A stretch of 64,000 nucleotides of DNA from Mycobacterium sp. 1100029.7 (GTDB lineage Bacteria > Actinomycetota > Actinomycetes > Mycobacteriales > Mycobacteriaceae). Location of the stretch: positions 1 through 64,000 of the forward strand of contig NZ_LZSC01000047.1 in NCBI RefSeq assembly GCF_001665235.1. The letters run 5' to 3'. This document shows, one piece after another, positions 51,743 through 62,065 of the stretch; position 1 is the stretch's first letter, and each line of letters begins with the position of its first letter. Under the pieces are notes generated by a model. That model ran no database searches and was not told where the DNA came from. It was given only the letters and a program-made list of their open reading frames with translations. Made by a program: the position numbers and the translations under genes.

Positions 51743-52483
51743 ATGCCGAAGAAGTATGGCGTCAAAGAAAAGGACCAGGTTGTTAACCATGTCCTGAACA
51801 TGGTGCTGACCGGGAAGCTGCGCACCGGCGACCGGGTCGACCGCAACGAGATTGCCCTGGGGTTGGGAGTCAGTCGCGTCCCGATTCAAGAGGCGCTGGT
51901 CCAACTCGAGCACGACGGCGTCGTGTCGACCCGTTATCACCGGGGCGCGTTCGTCGAACGGTTCGACGAGGCGACCGTCCTCGAGCATCACGAACTCGAC
52001 GGCATGCTCAACGGCATCGCATCGGCACGCGCCGCGACGAGTCCGACACCGCGAATCCTGGGGCACCTCGATGCGTTGCTGCGGGCGATGCGCGCCGCTC
52101 GGGATCCCCGGGCCTTTACCGAGATCACCACGGAGTACCGGCGCACCGTGAACGACGAATACGCCGGACCGCGGCTGCACGCCACGATTTGTGCGTCACG
52201 AAACCTGATCCCCGACGCGTTCTGGATGACTTACCAGAACAATCGCGACGACATGTTGCCGTACTACGAAGACGAGACGGCGGCGATTCAGCGTCGTGAT
52301 CCGGAAGCCGCCCGGGCCGCGTGCGTGGGAAGGTCCTACTTGATGGCGCAGGCGATGCTCGCCGAATTGTTCCGGCGCAGGGTTTTTGCCGCACCCGATG
52401 ATGTTCGCCAGGTTATCTGCGAGCCGCTGGGCGTGCTGGCAGGTTCCGACGCGGTTCTCGGCGAGCCGTCGATGGCGCTCTAA
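51743..52483 (+). CDS. GntR-family regulator (Rv0043c-like)
   Basis: A 246-residue GntR regulator: the winged helix [20 protein letters not shown] with [20 protein letters not shown] occupies residues 20-75, and the helical C-terminal half is of the FadR/FCD kind ([20 protein letters not shown]). The ATG at 51743 has GAAAGAG upstream. A CTCGCT-GG-AGCGAG inverted repeat (51704-51717) sits 25-40 bp before the start and could be an operator or a leader hairpin. The gene is conserved in this place in M. tuberculosis. Confidence 0.9.
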   Translation: MPKKYGVKEKDQVVNHVLNMVLTGKLRTGDRVDRNEIALGLGVSRVPIQEALVQLEHDGVVSTRYHRGAFVERFDEATVLEHHELDGMLNGIASARAATSPTPRILGHLDALLRAMRAARDPRAFTEITTEYRRTVNDEYAGPRLHATICASRNLIPDAFWMTYQNNRDDMLPYYEDETAAIQRRDPEAARAACVGRSYLMAQAMLAELFRRRVFAAPDDVRQVICEPLGVLAGSDAVLGEPSMAL

Positions 52484-52532
52484 ATAGGCTCTCGCCGCGC
52501 CGACTCGCGGCGCGGTCGATACCGTGGCGGTG

Positions 52533-54341
52533 ATGACTCCGTGCGAAAGCCCGCGCGCGAAGCGCGGCGCCAAGCTGTTCGGACTGGCCGCAACTATCGC
52601 GATCGTGTGCGGGCTGGTGCTGGCCGGACCCGCGGTTGCCGACCGAAATCAGTGCGCGCCGGGCGGGGCCGAGAGCGCGACCGCCTTGCCGAGGGATCTG
52701 TCGACCCTCGAGGGTGTCGGTCAGGACGACGACCACACCACGCCCACCGTCGAGCCGCTCAGTTCGATCAACGTCAACGCGTTGGGCTTGGGGACACCGG
52801 GTGTGCTCAACGTCGGCACGTTGTCTGATGCGCCGCCGTCGATCTGCGTCGACACCACCGGCACCTTCAGCGGCTTCGACAACCAGCTGCTGCGGGCCAT
52901 CGCCAAAAAGCTGGGCCTGCAAGTACGTTTCGCCAGCACCGACTTCTCCGCACTGCTGGCTCAGGTGGCATCGCGCCGCTTCGACGTCGGGTCGGCGTCG
53001 GTGAAAGCCACTTCCGCCCGTCGCCACACCGTCGGCTTCACCAACGGCTACGACTTCGGGTACTACGCGCTGATCGTGCCGCCGGGATCACCGATCAAGG
53101 ACTTCAAAGACCTTGCCTCCGGACACCGTATCGGGGTTGTTCAAGGCACCGTCGAGGAGTCCTACGTCGTCGACGACCTGCACCTGCAGCCGGTGAAGTA
53201 TCCCGGCTTCGCGACCGTGTACGGCAGTCTCAAGACCCGACAGATCGACGCCTGGGTGGCGCCGGCGGCGCTGGCCGCCAACGTGATGCGGCCCGGTGAC
53301 CCGGCGGTGGTGGTGGCGAACGCCTTCAGTCCGGGCGACTTCGTCGCCTACGCCGTCGCCAACGACAATCCCCCGTTGACCGCGGCACTCAACTCGGGCC
53401 TGGACGCCGTCATCGCCGACGGCACCTGGTCGCAGCTCTACTCCCAATGGGTGCCGCGGCCGCTGCCGCCGGGATGGAAGCCCGGATCGAAAGCGGCCCC
53501 GATGCCGCGGCTGCCGGACTTCGCCGCGATCGCGGCCGGCAATCATCACAAGGCCGTCGGCCCGGCGGCGCCGAAATCGACTCTCGCGCAACTGCGCGCA
53601 CAGTTCTTGGACTGGGATCTGTACAGACAAGCCATCCCCACATTGCTGACGACCGGCCTGCCCAACACCTTGATCCTGACCATTAGCGCGATCGTCATCG
53701 GGCTGGCCCTGGGCATGGTGCTGGCGATGGCCGGACTGTCGCAGTCACGCTGGCTGCGCTGGCCGGCGCGAATCTACACCGATATCTTCCGTGGCCTGCC
53801 CGAGGTGGTGATCATTCTGATCATCGGGATGGGTATCGGTCCGCTGGTGGGTGGGCTGACGAACAACAATCCGTATCCGTTGGGCATCGCGGCGCTCGGG
53901 CTGATGGCCGCCGCGTACATCGGCGAGATTCTGCGCTCGGGGATTCAAAGCGTCGACGCCGGCCAAATGGAAGCCTCGCGCGCACTTGGATTCAGCTACC
54001 CGGCCGCGATGCGGCTCATCGTCGTGCCCCAGGGCATCCGGCGGGTGCTGCCCGCACTGGTCAATCAATTCATTGCGTTGCTGAAAGGCTCCGCACTGGT
54101 CTACTTCCTGGGACTGGTTGCCCAGCAGCGTGAACTGTTCCAGGTAGGCCGCGACCTCAACGCGCAGACCGGCAATCTGTCGCCGTTGGTGGCCGCGGGT
54201 CTGTTCTACCTGTTATTGACCGTTCCGTTAACGCATTTGGTGAACTACATCGACAACCGGCTTCGCCGCGGCAGCCCGTCGGAGGAGTCCGATGAATCCG
54301 CGTCGGTAGTCAGCTCCACGCTCGGGCAGGGGATGACATGA
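52533..54341 (+). CDS. Amino-acid ABC transporter, fused binding protein and permease
   Basis: A 602-residue fusion. A signal/anchor (LFGLAATIAIVCGLVLAGPA) is followed by a family-3 solute-binding domain at about 85-320 (VLNVGTLSDAPPSICVDTTG, VSFASTDF-like text, SARRHTVGFTNGYDFGYYAL) and then a HisM/GlnP permease with about five helices (TGLPNTLILTISAIVIGLAL, GLPEVVIILIIGMGIG, the EAA loop ASRALGFSYPAAMRLIVVPQ). Polar amino acids are the usual ligands. The ATG at 52533 or the GTG 9 bp upstream starts it. It overlaps the ATPase gene by 4 bp. It is an insertion relative to M. tuberculosis. Confidence 0.9.
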   Translation: MTPCESPRAKRGAKLFGLAATIAIVCGLVLAGPAVADRNQCAPGGAESATALPRDLSTLEGVGQDDDHTTPTVEPLSSINVNALGLGTPGVLNVGTLSDAPPSICVDTTGTFSGFDNQLLRAIAKKLGLQVRFASTDFSALLAQVASRRFDVGSASVKATSARRHTVGFTNGYDFGYYALIVPPGSPIKDFKDLASGHRIGVVQGTVEESYVVDDLHLQPVKYPGFATVYGSLKTRQIDAWVAPAALAANVMRPGDPAVVVANAFSPGDFVAYAVANDNPPLTAALNSGLDAVIADGTWSQLYSQWVPRPLPPGWKPGSKAAPMPRLPDFAAIAAGNHHKAVGPAAPKSTLAQLRAQFLDWDLYRQAIPTLLTTGLPNTLILTISAIVIGLALGMVLAMAGLSQSRWLRWPARIYTDIFRGLPEVVIILIIGMGIGPLVGGLTNNNPYPLGIAALGLMAAAYIGEILRSGIQSVDAGQMEASRALGFSYPAAMRLIVVPQGIRRVLPALVNQFIALLKGSALVYFLGLVAQQRELFQVGRDLNAQTGNLSPLVAAGLFYLLLTVPLTHLVNYIDNRLRRGSPSEESDESASVVSSTLGQGMT

Positions 54342-55087
54342 CCGACGAGACCGTGGAACTCACCTCAGTCTCCTTGGAGGCCAGAGAAATTCACAAAACC
54401 CTGGGCGGATCCAGGGTGCTGCGCGGCGTGACGTTCGAAGCGCCCGCCGGCACGACGGTGGCGGTGATCGGACCGTCCGGCTCGGGTAAGTCGACGCTGT
54501 TGCGTGCCCTGAATCGGCTGCACGAACCCGACAGTGGCGACATCCTGTTGGACGGACGGTCGGTGCTCGACGACGATCCCGACGAACTGCGCCAGCGCAT
54601 CGGCATGGTGTTCCAGCATTACAACCTGTTCCCGCATCTGAGCATCCTCAAGAACGTCGCGCTGGGCCCGCGGAAGTTGCGGGGCTTGTCCGCGGAGGCG
54701 GCCCGGGAGCTGGCGCTGACCCAATTGGACCGAGTTGGGCTGAAACACAAGGCCAGTGCCCGCCCCAGCATGCTGTCCGGTGGCCAACAACAACGGGTCG
54801 CGATCGCCCGCGCGCTGGCGATGGCGCCACAGGTGATGTTCTTCGATGAAGCGACGTCGGCGTTGGACCCGGAGATGGTCAAGGGAGCGCTGCAGCTGAT
54901 CGCCGATCTGGGTGCCGGCGGTATGACGATGATCGTGGTCACGCACGAAATGGGCTTCGCCCGGTCGACATCCGACACCGTCGTGTTCATGGACCACGGC
55001 AAAGTCGTGGAATCCGGGCCGCCAGAGCAGATATTCGAGGCCGCGAAGACCGAGCGCCTGCAGCGGTTCCTGTCCCAAGTGCTTTGA
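54338..55087 (+). CDS. Amino-acid ABC transporter ATPase (GlnQ-like)
   Basis: A 249-residue ABC ATPase: Walker A GPSGSGKST, signature LSGGQQQRVAIARAL, Walker B VMFFDEATSALDPEM, and H-switch VTHEMGFARS typical of polar amino-acid importers. The ATG overlaps the stop of the fused binding protein/permease (ATGA), so all parts of the importer are made from one mRNA. Confidence 0.95.
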   Translation: MTDETVELTSVSLEAREIHKTLGGSRVLRGVTFEAPAGTTVAVIGPSGSGKSTLLRALNRLHEPDSGDILLDGRSVLDDDPDELRQRIGMVFQHYNLFPHLSILKNVALGPRKLRGLSAEAARELALTQLDRVGLKHKASARPSMLSGGQQQRVAIARALAMAPQVMFFDEATSALDPEMVKGALQLIADLGAGGMTMIVVTHEMGFARSTSDTVVFMDHGKVVESGPPEQIFEAAKTERLQRFLSQVL

Positions 55088-55089
55088 CG

Positions 55090-55143
55090 AGCTACAAATA
55101 GTCGCTGTAGCTACCTTGTACGCCACCCATATCGGGTTAGACT
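55090..55143 (+). promoter_or_regulatory. marR promoter region with inverted repeat
   Basis: AGCTACA (55090-55096) and TGTAGCT (55106-55112) form a perfect 7-bp inverted repeat with a 9-bp centre. Directly after it, -35 TTGTAC (55116-55121) and -10 TAGACT (55138-55143) are 16 bp apart, and the marR ATG follows 8 bp later, so the transcript is probably leaderless. The repeat is a candidate MarR operator; it could also act as a weak terminator for the ATPase gene, which stops 2 bp before it. Confidence 0.45.
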
Positions 55144-55151
55144 GCCGACTT

Positions 55152-55658
55152 ATGGCGGACAGCGATTCCACCGCGGCCGAGGTGACCGAGCTTGCGGAAG
55201 GCTTGCACCGCACGCTGTCCAAGCTGTTTTCGATACTGCGACGCGGTGACCCGAGCGGTGCGGTGGCCGGTGAGTTGACGCTGGCGCAGTTGTCGATCCT
55301 GGTGACGCTGCTCGACCAAGGCCCGATTCGGATGACGGATCTGGCCGCCCACGAACGGGTGCGCACCCCCACGACGACCGTCGCGATCCGCCGGCTCGAG
55401 AAGATCGGACTGGTGAAGCGCTCGCGCGATCCGTCTGACCTGCGGGCCGTGCTGGTCGACATCACGCCGCGCGGGCGGGCCGTACACGCAGAATCACTCG
55501 CGAACCGGCACGCCGCCCTAGCCGCAATGTTGGCCCAACTCTCCGAATCCGACCTGACCACGCTGACCGAGGCGCTGGCGCCGCTGGAGCGCCTGGCTTC
55601 GCGCGAACCGACATCCGGCCCCGCCGGAGGAGAATCCCCCGCACGCAAACGAGCCTGA
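55152..55658 (+). CDS. MarR-family regulator (Rv0042c-like)
   Basis: A 168-residue MarR protein. The winged helix is in LTLAQLSILVTLLDQGPIRM, DLAAHERVRTPTTTVAIRRL and SRDPSDLRAVLVDITPRGRA; terminal helices provide the dimer interface. The start is the ATG at 55152; an upstream in-frame ATG-less extension to 55116 would cover the promoter. The Ala/Pro/Lys-rich tail looks disordered. The gene holds the place of Rv0042c, and may regulate itself and the SDR gene downstream. Confidence 0.9.
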   Translation: MADSDSTAAEVTELAEGLHRTLSKLFSILRRGDPSGAVAGELTLAQLSILVTLLDQGPIRMTDLAAHERVRTPTTTVAIRRLEKIGLVKRSRDPSDLRAVLVDITPRGRAVHAESLANRHAALAAMLAQLSESDLTTLTEALAPLERLASREPTSGPAGGESPARKRA

Positions 55659-55693
55659 AAGTACCTCATTTCCAACGGTATTCGTGACGTCCG

Positions 55694-55699
55694 TAGACT
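55694..55699 (+). promoter_or_regulatory. -10 box of the SDR gene, probable leaderless start
   Basis: TAGACT ends 6 bp before the SDR ATG; TTCCAA at 55670-55675, 18 bp upstream, may be the -35. There is no ribosome-binding site between them and the ATG. Confidence 0.35.
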
Positions 55700-55705
55700 G
55701 ATCGC

Positions 55706-56377
55706 ATGCCCACCGCACTCATCACCGGCGCTGGCGGCGGTATCGGTTCTGCCATCGCCGCCGCACTGGCCCCGACACATACCCTGCTGCTGGCCGGTCG
55801 GCCCTCCGCACGGCTCGACGGCGTCGCGCAACAACTGGGCGCCACCACCTTCCCGCTGGACCTGAACGACACCGACGAGATCGAGTCGGCCTGCGAGATC
55901 GTCGACCAACTCGACGTCCTGGTGCACAACGCGGGCGTGTCCGTCCCGGGTCGCGTCGCCGAATCGCACGTTGACGAATGGCGTGCCACCTTCAACGTCA
56001 ATGTCTTTGGGGCAGTAGCTCTTACGTTGGAACTACTGCCCGCCCTGCGCAGCGCCCGCGGGCAGGTGATCTTCATCAACTCCGGCGCGGGACGTGTGGT
56101 GTCGCCGGGCATGGCCTCCTATTCGGCGAGCAAGTTCGCGTTACGCGCGTTCGCGGACTCGCTGCGGGCCGACGAGTCGGACCTGCGGGTCACCACGGTG
56201 TTCCCCGGCCGCACCGACACCGAGATGCAACGCGAACTCATCGCATTCGAGGGGGGCCAGTACGACGCCGGCAAGTTCTTGCGACCCGAAACCGTCGCCG
56301 CGGCCGTCGCGCAGGCGGTCGCGACCCCCCGCGACGGACACCTGCACGAAGTGGTGCTGCGGCCGGGTAAGTCTTAG
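55706..56377 (+). CDS. Short-chain dehydrogenase/reductase
   Basis: A 223-residue SDR, probably NADP-dependent. The nucleotide motif is [19 protein letters not shown], then [12 protein letters not shown], the catalytic Ser in FINSGAGR and YSASK with the Tyr/Lys pair. Family members of this size reduce ketones or oxidise alcohols; the substrate is unknown. It converges on leuS and the two coding regions overlap by 4 bp at their stops. Confidence 0.9.
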   Translation: MPTALITGAGGGIGSAIAAALAPTHTLLLAGRPSARLDGVAQQLGATTFPLDLNDTDEIESACEIVDQLDVLVHNAGVSVPGRVAESHVDEWRATFNVNVFGAVALTLELLPALRSARGQVIFINSGAGRVVSPGMASYSASKFALRAFADSLRADESDLRVTTVFPGRTDTEMQRELIAFEGGQYDAGKFLRPETVAAAVAQAVATPRDGHLHEVVLRPGKS

Positions 56378-59292
56378 ACCACCAGGTTGACCAGCCGGCC
56401 GGCGACGACGATGACCTTGCGTGGCGTCGCCCCGGCCAGGAATGCCTGCACCTTGTCGTCGCCCAGCGCGGCGGCTTTCAGGGTGTCCTCGTCGGCGTCG
56501 GCGGCCACCGTCACGCGGCCCCGCACTTTGCCGTTGACCTGCACCGGGTACTCCACGGTGTCGTCGACGAGGTAGCTCGGATCGGCTTGCGGGAAGGGGC
56601 CGTGCGCCAACGACGTCGTGTTGCCCAACCGCGACCACAGCTCTTCGGCAAGGTGCGGCGCCAGCGGCGCCAACATCAGCACCAGCGGCTCCACCGCGCC
56701 GCGGGGAACCGCGTCGCGATGCGCCTTGGTCAGGTGGTTGGTGTACTCGATCAATTTGGCTGTCGCGGTGTTATTCCGCAGGGCCGCATAGTCTTCCGAA
56801 ACGCCCGCGATGGTGCGGTGCAAAGCACGCAAAGTGCCGGTATCGAGCGGCCCCGGCGCATCGACCACTCGTGACTGACCGGAGTCCTCGTCGACGACCA
56901 GCCGCCACACCCGCTGCAGGAAGCGGTAGGCGCCGATGACGTCTTTGGTCGCCCAGGGCCGAGAGGCTTCCAGCGGGCCCATCGACATTTCGTACACCCG
57001 CAAGGTATCGGCGCCGTAGTCGTCGCAGATGGTGTCCGGTGATATCGAATTCTTAAGGCTCTTACCGATTTTGCCGAATTCCTGGAACACTTCGACTTCA
57101 CCGTCGGGCCCCGGGTAGACGAAGCCGTCACCCCGTTCGATCACCTCGTCCGCCGGTACGTACGACCCGCGGGCATCGGTGTAGGCGAACGCCTGAATGT
57201 AGCCCTGGTTGACCAGCCGGCGATAAGGCTCGCGGGAACTGACGTGCCCCAGGTCGTAGAGCACCTTGTGCCAGAACCGCGCGTACAGCAGGTGCAGTAC
57301 CGCATGTTCGGCGCCACCGACATACAGGTCGACGCCTCCGGGATCCTGCGGCCCGTGCTCGGCCGGTCGCGGCCCCATCCAATACGCCTCGTTTTCCTTG
57401 GCGCAGAACCGTTCTGAGTTATGCGGGTCGGTGTAACGCAGCTCGTACCAGGAGCTGCCGGCCCATTGCGGCATCACGTTGGTGTCGCGGCTGTAGGGCT
57501 TGAGCCCGTCGCCCAGGTCCAGGTCGACATGCACCCATTCGGTGGCCTTGCCCAACGGTGGCGACGGCTCGCTGTCGGCATCGTCGGGGTCGAACAGCAC
57601 CGGCGAATAGTCCGGGATGTCGGGCAGCTCCACCGGCAGTGCGGCGTCGTCTAGCGCATGCGGGCGTCCGTCGCTGTCGTAAACGATCGGAAACGGTTCA
57701 CCCCAATACCGCTGACGAGCGAAAAGCCAGTCGCGCAACTTGAATTCGACGCGCGCGCGGCCGCGACCCTCGGACTCCAGCCGGCAGGTGATGGTTTCCT
57801 TGGCCGTCGCCACGTCTAGTCCGTCGAGGTAGCCGGAGTTCACCAGCACACCGTCGCCCGCGTAGGCCGATTCCGAGATATCGCCGCCGGCAATGACTTC
57901 CACTATCGGCAGGTGCAATGCACTGGCGAAGTCCCAGTCTCGCTGATCGTGGCCTGGCACCGCCATGATGGCCCCGGTGCCGTAGCCCGCCAACACGTAG
58001 TCGGCGATGAAGATCGGCACGGGCTTGCCATTGGCAGGATTGGTCGCATAGCTGCCCAAGAAGACGCCCGTCTTCTCCTTGCTCTCCTGGCGCTCGAGGT
58101 CCGACTTGGCGCCGATCGCGCGACGGTAGGCCGCGACGGCGTCGGCGGGGGTCGCGGCGCCGTACGTCCAGACCGGGTCGACGCCGTCGGGCCAGGCGGG
58201 GGCGACCAGACCGTCCACCAGATCGTGCTCGGGTGCCAGCACCAAATAGGTTGCGCCGAACAAGGTGTCGGGCCGTGTCGTGAATACGTCGATGTCGACA
58301 TCGGTGCCGGCATGGGCGCCGTTGCGAACCGTCGTCGAGAACAGTGCCTCGGCGCCGGTGGACCTGCCGATCCAGTTGCGCTGCATCGTCTTTACTTGGT
58401 CCGGCCAGTCCAGCACGTCGAGGTCGTCGAGCAGTCGGTCGGAATAGGCGGTTATCCGCATCATCCACTGCCGCAACCGTTTCCGGAACACCGGGAAGTT
58501 GCCGCGGTCACTGCGTCCCTCGGAGGTGACCTCTTCGTTGGCCAGCACGGTGCCCAGCCCGGGACACCAATTCACCATCGAGTCGGCGCGGTAGACCAGG
58601 CGGTGTCCGTCGATGACGTCCGCCCGCTCCCCCGCCGACAGCGCCGACCAGTCGCGGCCGTCGTCGAGACGTCGGGTTCCGGAATCCAATTCGGCGATCA
58701 GCTCGGCGATCGGGCGGGCCTTGCCGGCCGCGGCGTCGAACCATGCGTTGTAGATCTGCAGGAAGATCCACTGCGTCCACTTGTAGAACTCGACGTCGGT
58801 GGTCGAGAAGCTGCGCCGACTGTCATGCGCGAGGCCCAGTCGGGCCAGCTGTCGGCGGAAGTTGACGATGTTGGCTTCGGTCCTGGTGCGCGGATGCGTG
58901 CCGGTTTGCACGGCGTACTGCTCGGCGGGCAAACCGAATGCGTCAAACCCCAACGCGTGCAGTACGTTTCGTCCCAGCATCCGGAAGTAGCGGGCGTAGA
59001 CATCGGTCGCGATGTAGCCCAGCGGGTGTCCGACGTGCAGCCCGTCACCTGACGGGTACGGGAACATGTCCTGGACAAACAGCTTGTCGTCGGGCACTTT
59101 CGAACCGTCCGCCGGCGCCAGCGACCCGACCGGGTTGGGGACATTGAAGGTTCCGAGCCTCGCCCAGTTGTCCTGCCATGCCCCCTCGATCCGGCCGGCC
59201 AGTTCCGCGGTGTAACGGAACGGCGGCGCATCGGTCTCCGTCTGAGCACCCGCGGGGTTGCTCGAAGAGGAGTCGGTCAGCGATGGAGTCAC
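56374..59292 (-). CDS. leuS: Leucyl-tRNA synthetase
   Basis: A 972-residue class I aminoacyl-tRNA synthetase charging tRNA-Leu. The HIGH motif appears in [20 protein letters not shown], the CP1 editing domain contains [20 protein letters not shown] and [18 protein letters not shown], and the KMSKS loop reads [13 protein letters not shown]. The C-terminal anticodon and LeuRS-specific domains end in [13 protein letters not shown]. The GTG at 59292 is the start. The second residue of the KMSKS loop is Ile instead of the usual Met, a conservative change. Confidence 0.97.
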   Translation of the reverse strand: MTPSLTDSSSSNPAGAQTETDAPPFRYTAELAGRIEGAWQDNWARLGTFNVPNPVGSLAPADGSKVPDDKLFVQDMFPYPSGDGLHVGHPLGYIATDVYARYFRMLGRNVLHALGFDAFGLPAEQYAVQTGTHPRTRTEANIVNFRRQLARLGLAHDSRRSFSTTDVEFYKWTQWIFLQIYNAWFDAAAGKARPIAELIAELDSGTRRLDDGRDWSALSAGERADVIDGHRLVYRADSMVNWCPGLGTVLANEEVTSEGRSDRGNFPVFRKRLRQWMMRITAYSDRLLDDLDVLDWPDQVKTMQRNWIGRSTGAEALFSTTVRNGAHAGTDVDIDVFTTRPDTLFGATYLVLAPEHDLVDGLVAPAWPDGVDPVWTYGAATPADAVAAYRRAIGAKSDLERQESKEKTGVFLGSYATNPANGKPVPIFIADYVLAGYGTGAIMAVPGHDQRDWDFASALHLPIVEVIAGGDISESAYAGDGVLVNSGYLDGLDVATAKETITCRLESEGRGRARVEFKLRDWLFARQRYWGEPFPIVYDSDGRPHALDDAALPVELPDIPDYSPVLFDPDDADSEPSPPLGKATEWVHVDLDLGDGLKPYSRDTNVMPQWAGSSWYELRYTDPHNSERFCAKENEAYWMGPRPAEHGPQDPGGVDLYVGGAEHAVLHLLYARFWHKVLYDLGHVSSREPYRRLVNQGYIQAFAYTDARGSYVPADEVIERGDGFVYPGPDGEVEVFQEFGKIGKSLKNSISPDTICDDYGADTLRVYEMSMGPLEASRPWATKDVIGAYRFLQRVWRLVVDEDSGQSRVVDAPGPLDTGTLRALHRTIAGVSEDYAALRNNTATAKLIEYTNHLTKAHRDAVPRGAVEPLVLMLAPLAPHLAEELWSRLGNTTSLAHGPFPQADPSYLVDDTVEYPVQVNGKVRGRVTVAADADEDTLKAAALGDDKVQAFLAGATPRKVIVVAGRLVNLVV

Positions 59293-59480
59293 GTGAACAG
59301 CGTATAAGGAGGGTTTTCGTGGGCCCGCCGGCCACAGGTTGGTAAAGGTTGCGTTGCGCGCCGGTCAGGGGTTCATCCCAGCTCTATTTCGGCCCTGTCC
59401 ACCGCCTTTGACCTCTGGTTACAGTCGGCCTCTATACCACGGATGCTGGTGGCTCCGGCCATTCGGAAGGACCGACAGAG

Positions 59481-60614
59481 ATGACTCAGATCTCCGCCCC
59501 ATGGCGTGCAGTCGCCGGCGGTTTCGCCGCCAGTGCGATCGGGTTCGCCCTTTTCTCGGGCGCTACAGCTTCGGCCGATCCGGTGGCACCGGTACCGCCG
59601 GGCCCCATCGTCCCGGTGCCGGCCAACCAGTACTACCCGCCTGCGGGTGCCGCGAACAGCAACCGGTTCATCCCGACGCCGCCGTCCGCCAACCCGTTCG
59701 CGCCGCCGAGCCTCGCGTCGGCGCCCGCGGCGTCGCCCAACACCGCGCCGGCCGCGACACCCAACGCCGCTGTGGTCGCACCCGCCCAGCCGAGCGTGAC
59801 TCCCGCCGCTTCCGGGACGCTGCGCGACTACTTCCAATCCAAGGGCGTCAAACTCGAGCCGCAGAAGCCCCAAAACTTCAAGGCCCTCGACATCACGTTG
59901 CCGGTGCCCGCGCGCTGGACCCAGGTGCCTGACCCCAACGTGCCCGACGCGTTCGCGGTGATCGCCGACCGGCAGGGCGCCAGCGTCTACACCTCGAACG
60001 CGCAGGTCGTCGTTTACAAACTGGTCGGCACCTTCGATCCCAAGGAAGCCATCTCGCACGGCTACGTCGACAGCCAGAAGCTGCTGGCCTGGCAGTCCAC
60101 CAACGCCTCGATGGCTGACTTCCAGGGCTTCCCGTCGTCGGTCATCGAGGGCACCTACCGCGAAGGCGACGTCACGGTGAACACCTCGCGGCGCCACATC
60201 ATCGCGAACTCGGGCCACGAGAACTATCTGGTGTCGTTCTCGGTGACCACCGACCGCGCCGTGGCCGTCAGTGACGCACCCGCCACCGACGCGATCATCA
60301 ACGGCTTCCGGGTGAGCGCGCCGGAAACGGCCGCGGCACCGGCACCGGCGCAGGCCCCTGCCGCAGCCCCCGTGGCGCGTCCCGCCCAGGCACCCGCTGT
60401 CGCCCCGGCTCCGGCCACCACTCCCCTGCCGGCCCAGGCTCCCGTTGCCGTTCCCGCCCAGGCTCCCGCCGCGGCTCCCGTAGGTGCGCCGGTCCGGGTT
60501 CCCGCGCAGATGGCCGTGCCCAACCAACTGCCCGCACAACAGCCGGCGCCCAACCTGTTGGCGCTGGTGCCCGGGCTGCCGCCGCTTCCCAACTTCAGTA
60601 ACCTCGGCCGCTAA
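59481..60614 (+). CDS. Secreted proline/alanine-rich antigen (Mtc28/LpqN family)
   Basis: A 377-residue exported protein. The signal peptide is [20 protein letters not shown] followed by TASADP. A Pro/Ala-rich segment, a globular LpqN/Mtc28-type domain at about 110-275 ([55 protein letters not shown]) and a second low-complexity tail built on AQAP repeats follow. It is longer than M. tuberculosis Mtc28 (310 residues as I recall), mainly through that tail. It is divergent from leuS with 188 bp between them. Confidence 0.9.
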   Translation: MTQISAPWRAVAGGFAASAIGFALFSGATASADPVAPVPPGPIVPVPANQYYPPAGAANSNRFIPTPPSANPFAPPSLASAPAASPNTAPAATPNAAVVAPAQPSVTPAASGTLRDYFQSKGVKLEPQKPQNFKALDITLPVPARWTQVPDPNVPDAFAVIADRQGASVYTSNAQVVVYKLVGTFDPKEAISHGYVDSQKLLAWQSTNASMADFQGFPSSVIEGTYREGDVTVNTSRRHIIANSGHENYLVSFSVTTDRAVAVSDAPATDAIINGFRVSAPETAAAPAPAQAPAAAPVARPAQAPAVAPAPATTPLPAQAPVAVPAQAPAAAPVGAPVRVPAQMAVPNQLPAQQPAPNLLALVPGLPPLPNFSNLGR

Positions 60615-60682
60615 TTCGGCTCCCTCACAAGCGCTGTGGAGCCCGGCGCGCGAATCGATGATCGGGCTCGTATTGTGAGGCC

Positions 60683-61024
60683 ATGTTGATCGCTGGCGTG
60701 GTGTGCGTGTGTGCGGCGGTGGCTTCCGCCGGATTCGGGACGTGGTCGCTGTCTCACAACCACGCCGTCGATGCCACCCAACTGGCGCTCCGCGCGATGG
60801 CCCCGACCCAGCTGGCGGTCGCGGTGATGCTGGCCGCCGGTGGCATCGTCGCGCTGGCCGCGTCCCCGCATACCGCGCTGGTGGTGCTGATCGTTTGTGT
60901 GGCCGGCGCCCTCGGCACGCTGGCCGCCGGCTCCTGGCAGAGCGCTCGCTTCGCTCTGCGCTCCGAAGCCGCCGCGCCCAGCTGCGCCGGCGCCTGCAGC
61001 GGCTGCACGCAGTCCTGCCACTAA
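60683..61024 (+). CDS. Small membrane protein with cysteine-rich tail (Rv0039c-like)
   Basis: A 113-residue protein with three hydrophobic helices (LIAGVVCVCAAVASAGFGTW, LAVAVMLAAGGIVALAAS, ALVVLIVCVAGALGTLAAG) and a hydrophilic C-terminus ending in a CX3CX2CX3CH cluster (Cys101, 105, 108, 112 and His113). Function unknown; the cluster suggests metal binding or disulfides. It is conserved in place next to mtc28 in M. tuberculosis. The start is the ATG at 60683. Confidence 0.82.
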   Translation: MLIAGVVCVCAAVASAGFGTWSLSHNHAVDATQLALRAMAPTQLAVAVMLAAGGIVALAASPHTALVVLIVCVAGALGTLAAGSWQSARFALRSEAAAPSCAGACSGCTQSCH

Positions 61025-61060
61025 GGAATTTCCGCCGACGCCACGTCGCGCGGTAACCAC

Positions 61061-62065
61061 ATGCTCAACCGCCTGTCACCGATCCTCGATCCGTTCCTGT
61101 TCGCGCTCGCGGCAACGGTCGCGCTTGCCGCCGTCCTGCCCGCCCACGGCGGCGCCGCCCGGGCCGCGTCGATGGCCGCCACCTCAGCGATCGCGTTGCT
61201 GTTCTTCCTCTACGGCGCCCGCCTGTCGCCGCAGCAGGCCTGGCACGGGGTCCGGCAGTGGCGCCTGCACCTGTTGGTGCTGGCGACCACGTTCGTGTTG
61301 TTCCCGCTGCTCGGGCTGGCGGCGCGAGCGCTGGTCCCCTCGGTGCTGACCATCGACCTGTATCACGGCGTGCTGTTTTTGTGCCTGGTGCCGTCGACCG
61401 TTCAGTCCTCGATCGCCTTCACCTCGATCGCCCGGGGCCACGTATCCGCGGCGATCGTCAGCGCGTCGCTGTCGAACATCCTCGGCATCGTGCTGACCCC
61501 GCTGTTAGTGGTGCTGCTGATGAATACCAGCGGCGCGATCCGCGTGGACGGCGGCGCGATCCGCGACATCGTGGTGCAGCTGCTGCTGCCGTTCGCCGCC
61601 GGTCAACTGGCGCGGCCGTGGATCGCGGGCCTGATCGCCCGCTATGCCGCGGTGCTCAAGATCGTCGACCGGGGATCGATCCTGCTCGTGGTGTACACGG
61701 CCTTCTCGATGGGCGTCGTGCAGGGCATCTGGGTCAGTGTCGACGTGTGGCGATTGATCCTGGTGTCCCTGGTGGCCGCGATGCTGCTGGCCCTGGTGCT
61801 CGCGGCGACCACGCTGATCGGCCGAGCGGCGCGGCTGGACCGCGGTGACGCGATCGTGCTGCTGTTCTGCGGATCGAAGAAAAGCCTGGCGTCCGGGCTG
61901 CCGATGGCGCTGGTGTTCTTCCCGGCCGCGACCGTCGGCCTGACCATGCTGCCGCTGATGATCTTCCACCAGATCCAGCTCGTGGTGTGCGCGGTGATCG
62001 CCAGCAGGCTCGGCAGCGAGGCCGACGCGGCGTCAGAGGTGGGGGAGGGGCCTAGTTCCGGCTGA
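61061..62065 (+). CDS. SBF-like transporter (bile acid:sodium symporter family, PF13593 type)
   Basis: A 334-residue membrane protein with about ten helices of the SBF_like group (LLFFLYGARLSPQQAWHGVR, FLCLVPSTVQSSIAFTSIAR, SLSNILGIVLTPLLVVLLM, LLFCGSKKSLASGLPMALVF). The S-x-x-K text GSKKSLASG is typical. Substrates of this branch are unknown in actinobacteria; sodium-coupled organic anion transport is inferred from the family. It starts 36 bp after the Rv0039c-like gene and its last 14 bp overlap the convergent yqgE gene. It is not in this place in M. tuberculosis. Confidence 0.9.
   Translation: MLNRLSPILDPFLFALAATVALAAVLPAHGGAARAASMAATSAIALLFFLYGARLSPQQAWHGVRQWRLHLLVLATTFVLFPLLGLAARALVPSVLTIDLYHGVLFLCLVPSTVQSSIAFTSIARGHVSAAIVSASLSNILGIVLTPLLVVLLMNTSGAIRVDGGAIRDIVVQLLLPFAAGQLARPWIAGLIARYAAVLKIVDRGSILLVVYTAFSMGVVQGIWVSVDVWRLILVSLVAAMLLALVLAATTLIGRAARLDRGDAIVLLFCGSKKSLASGLPMALVFFPAATVGLTMLPLMIFHQIQLVVCAVIASRLGSEADAASEVGEGPSSG

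Noticed and set aside
54365..55969. 534-codon minus-strand frame
   Set aside because: Antisense to the ABC ATPase and marR genes.
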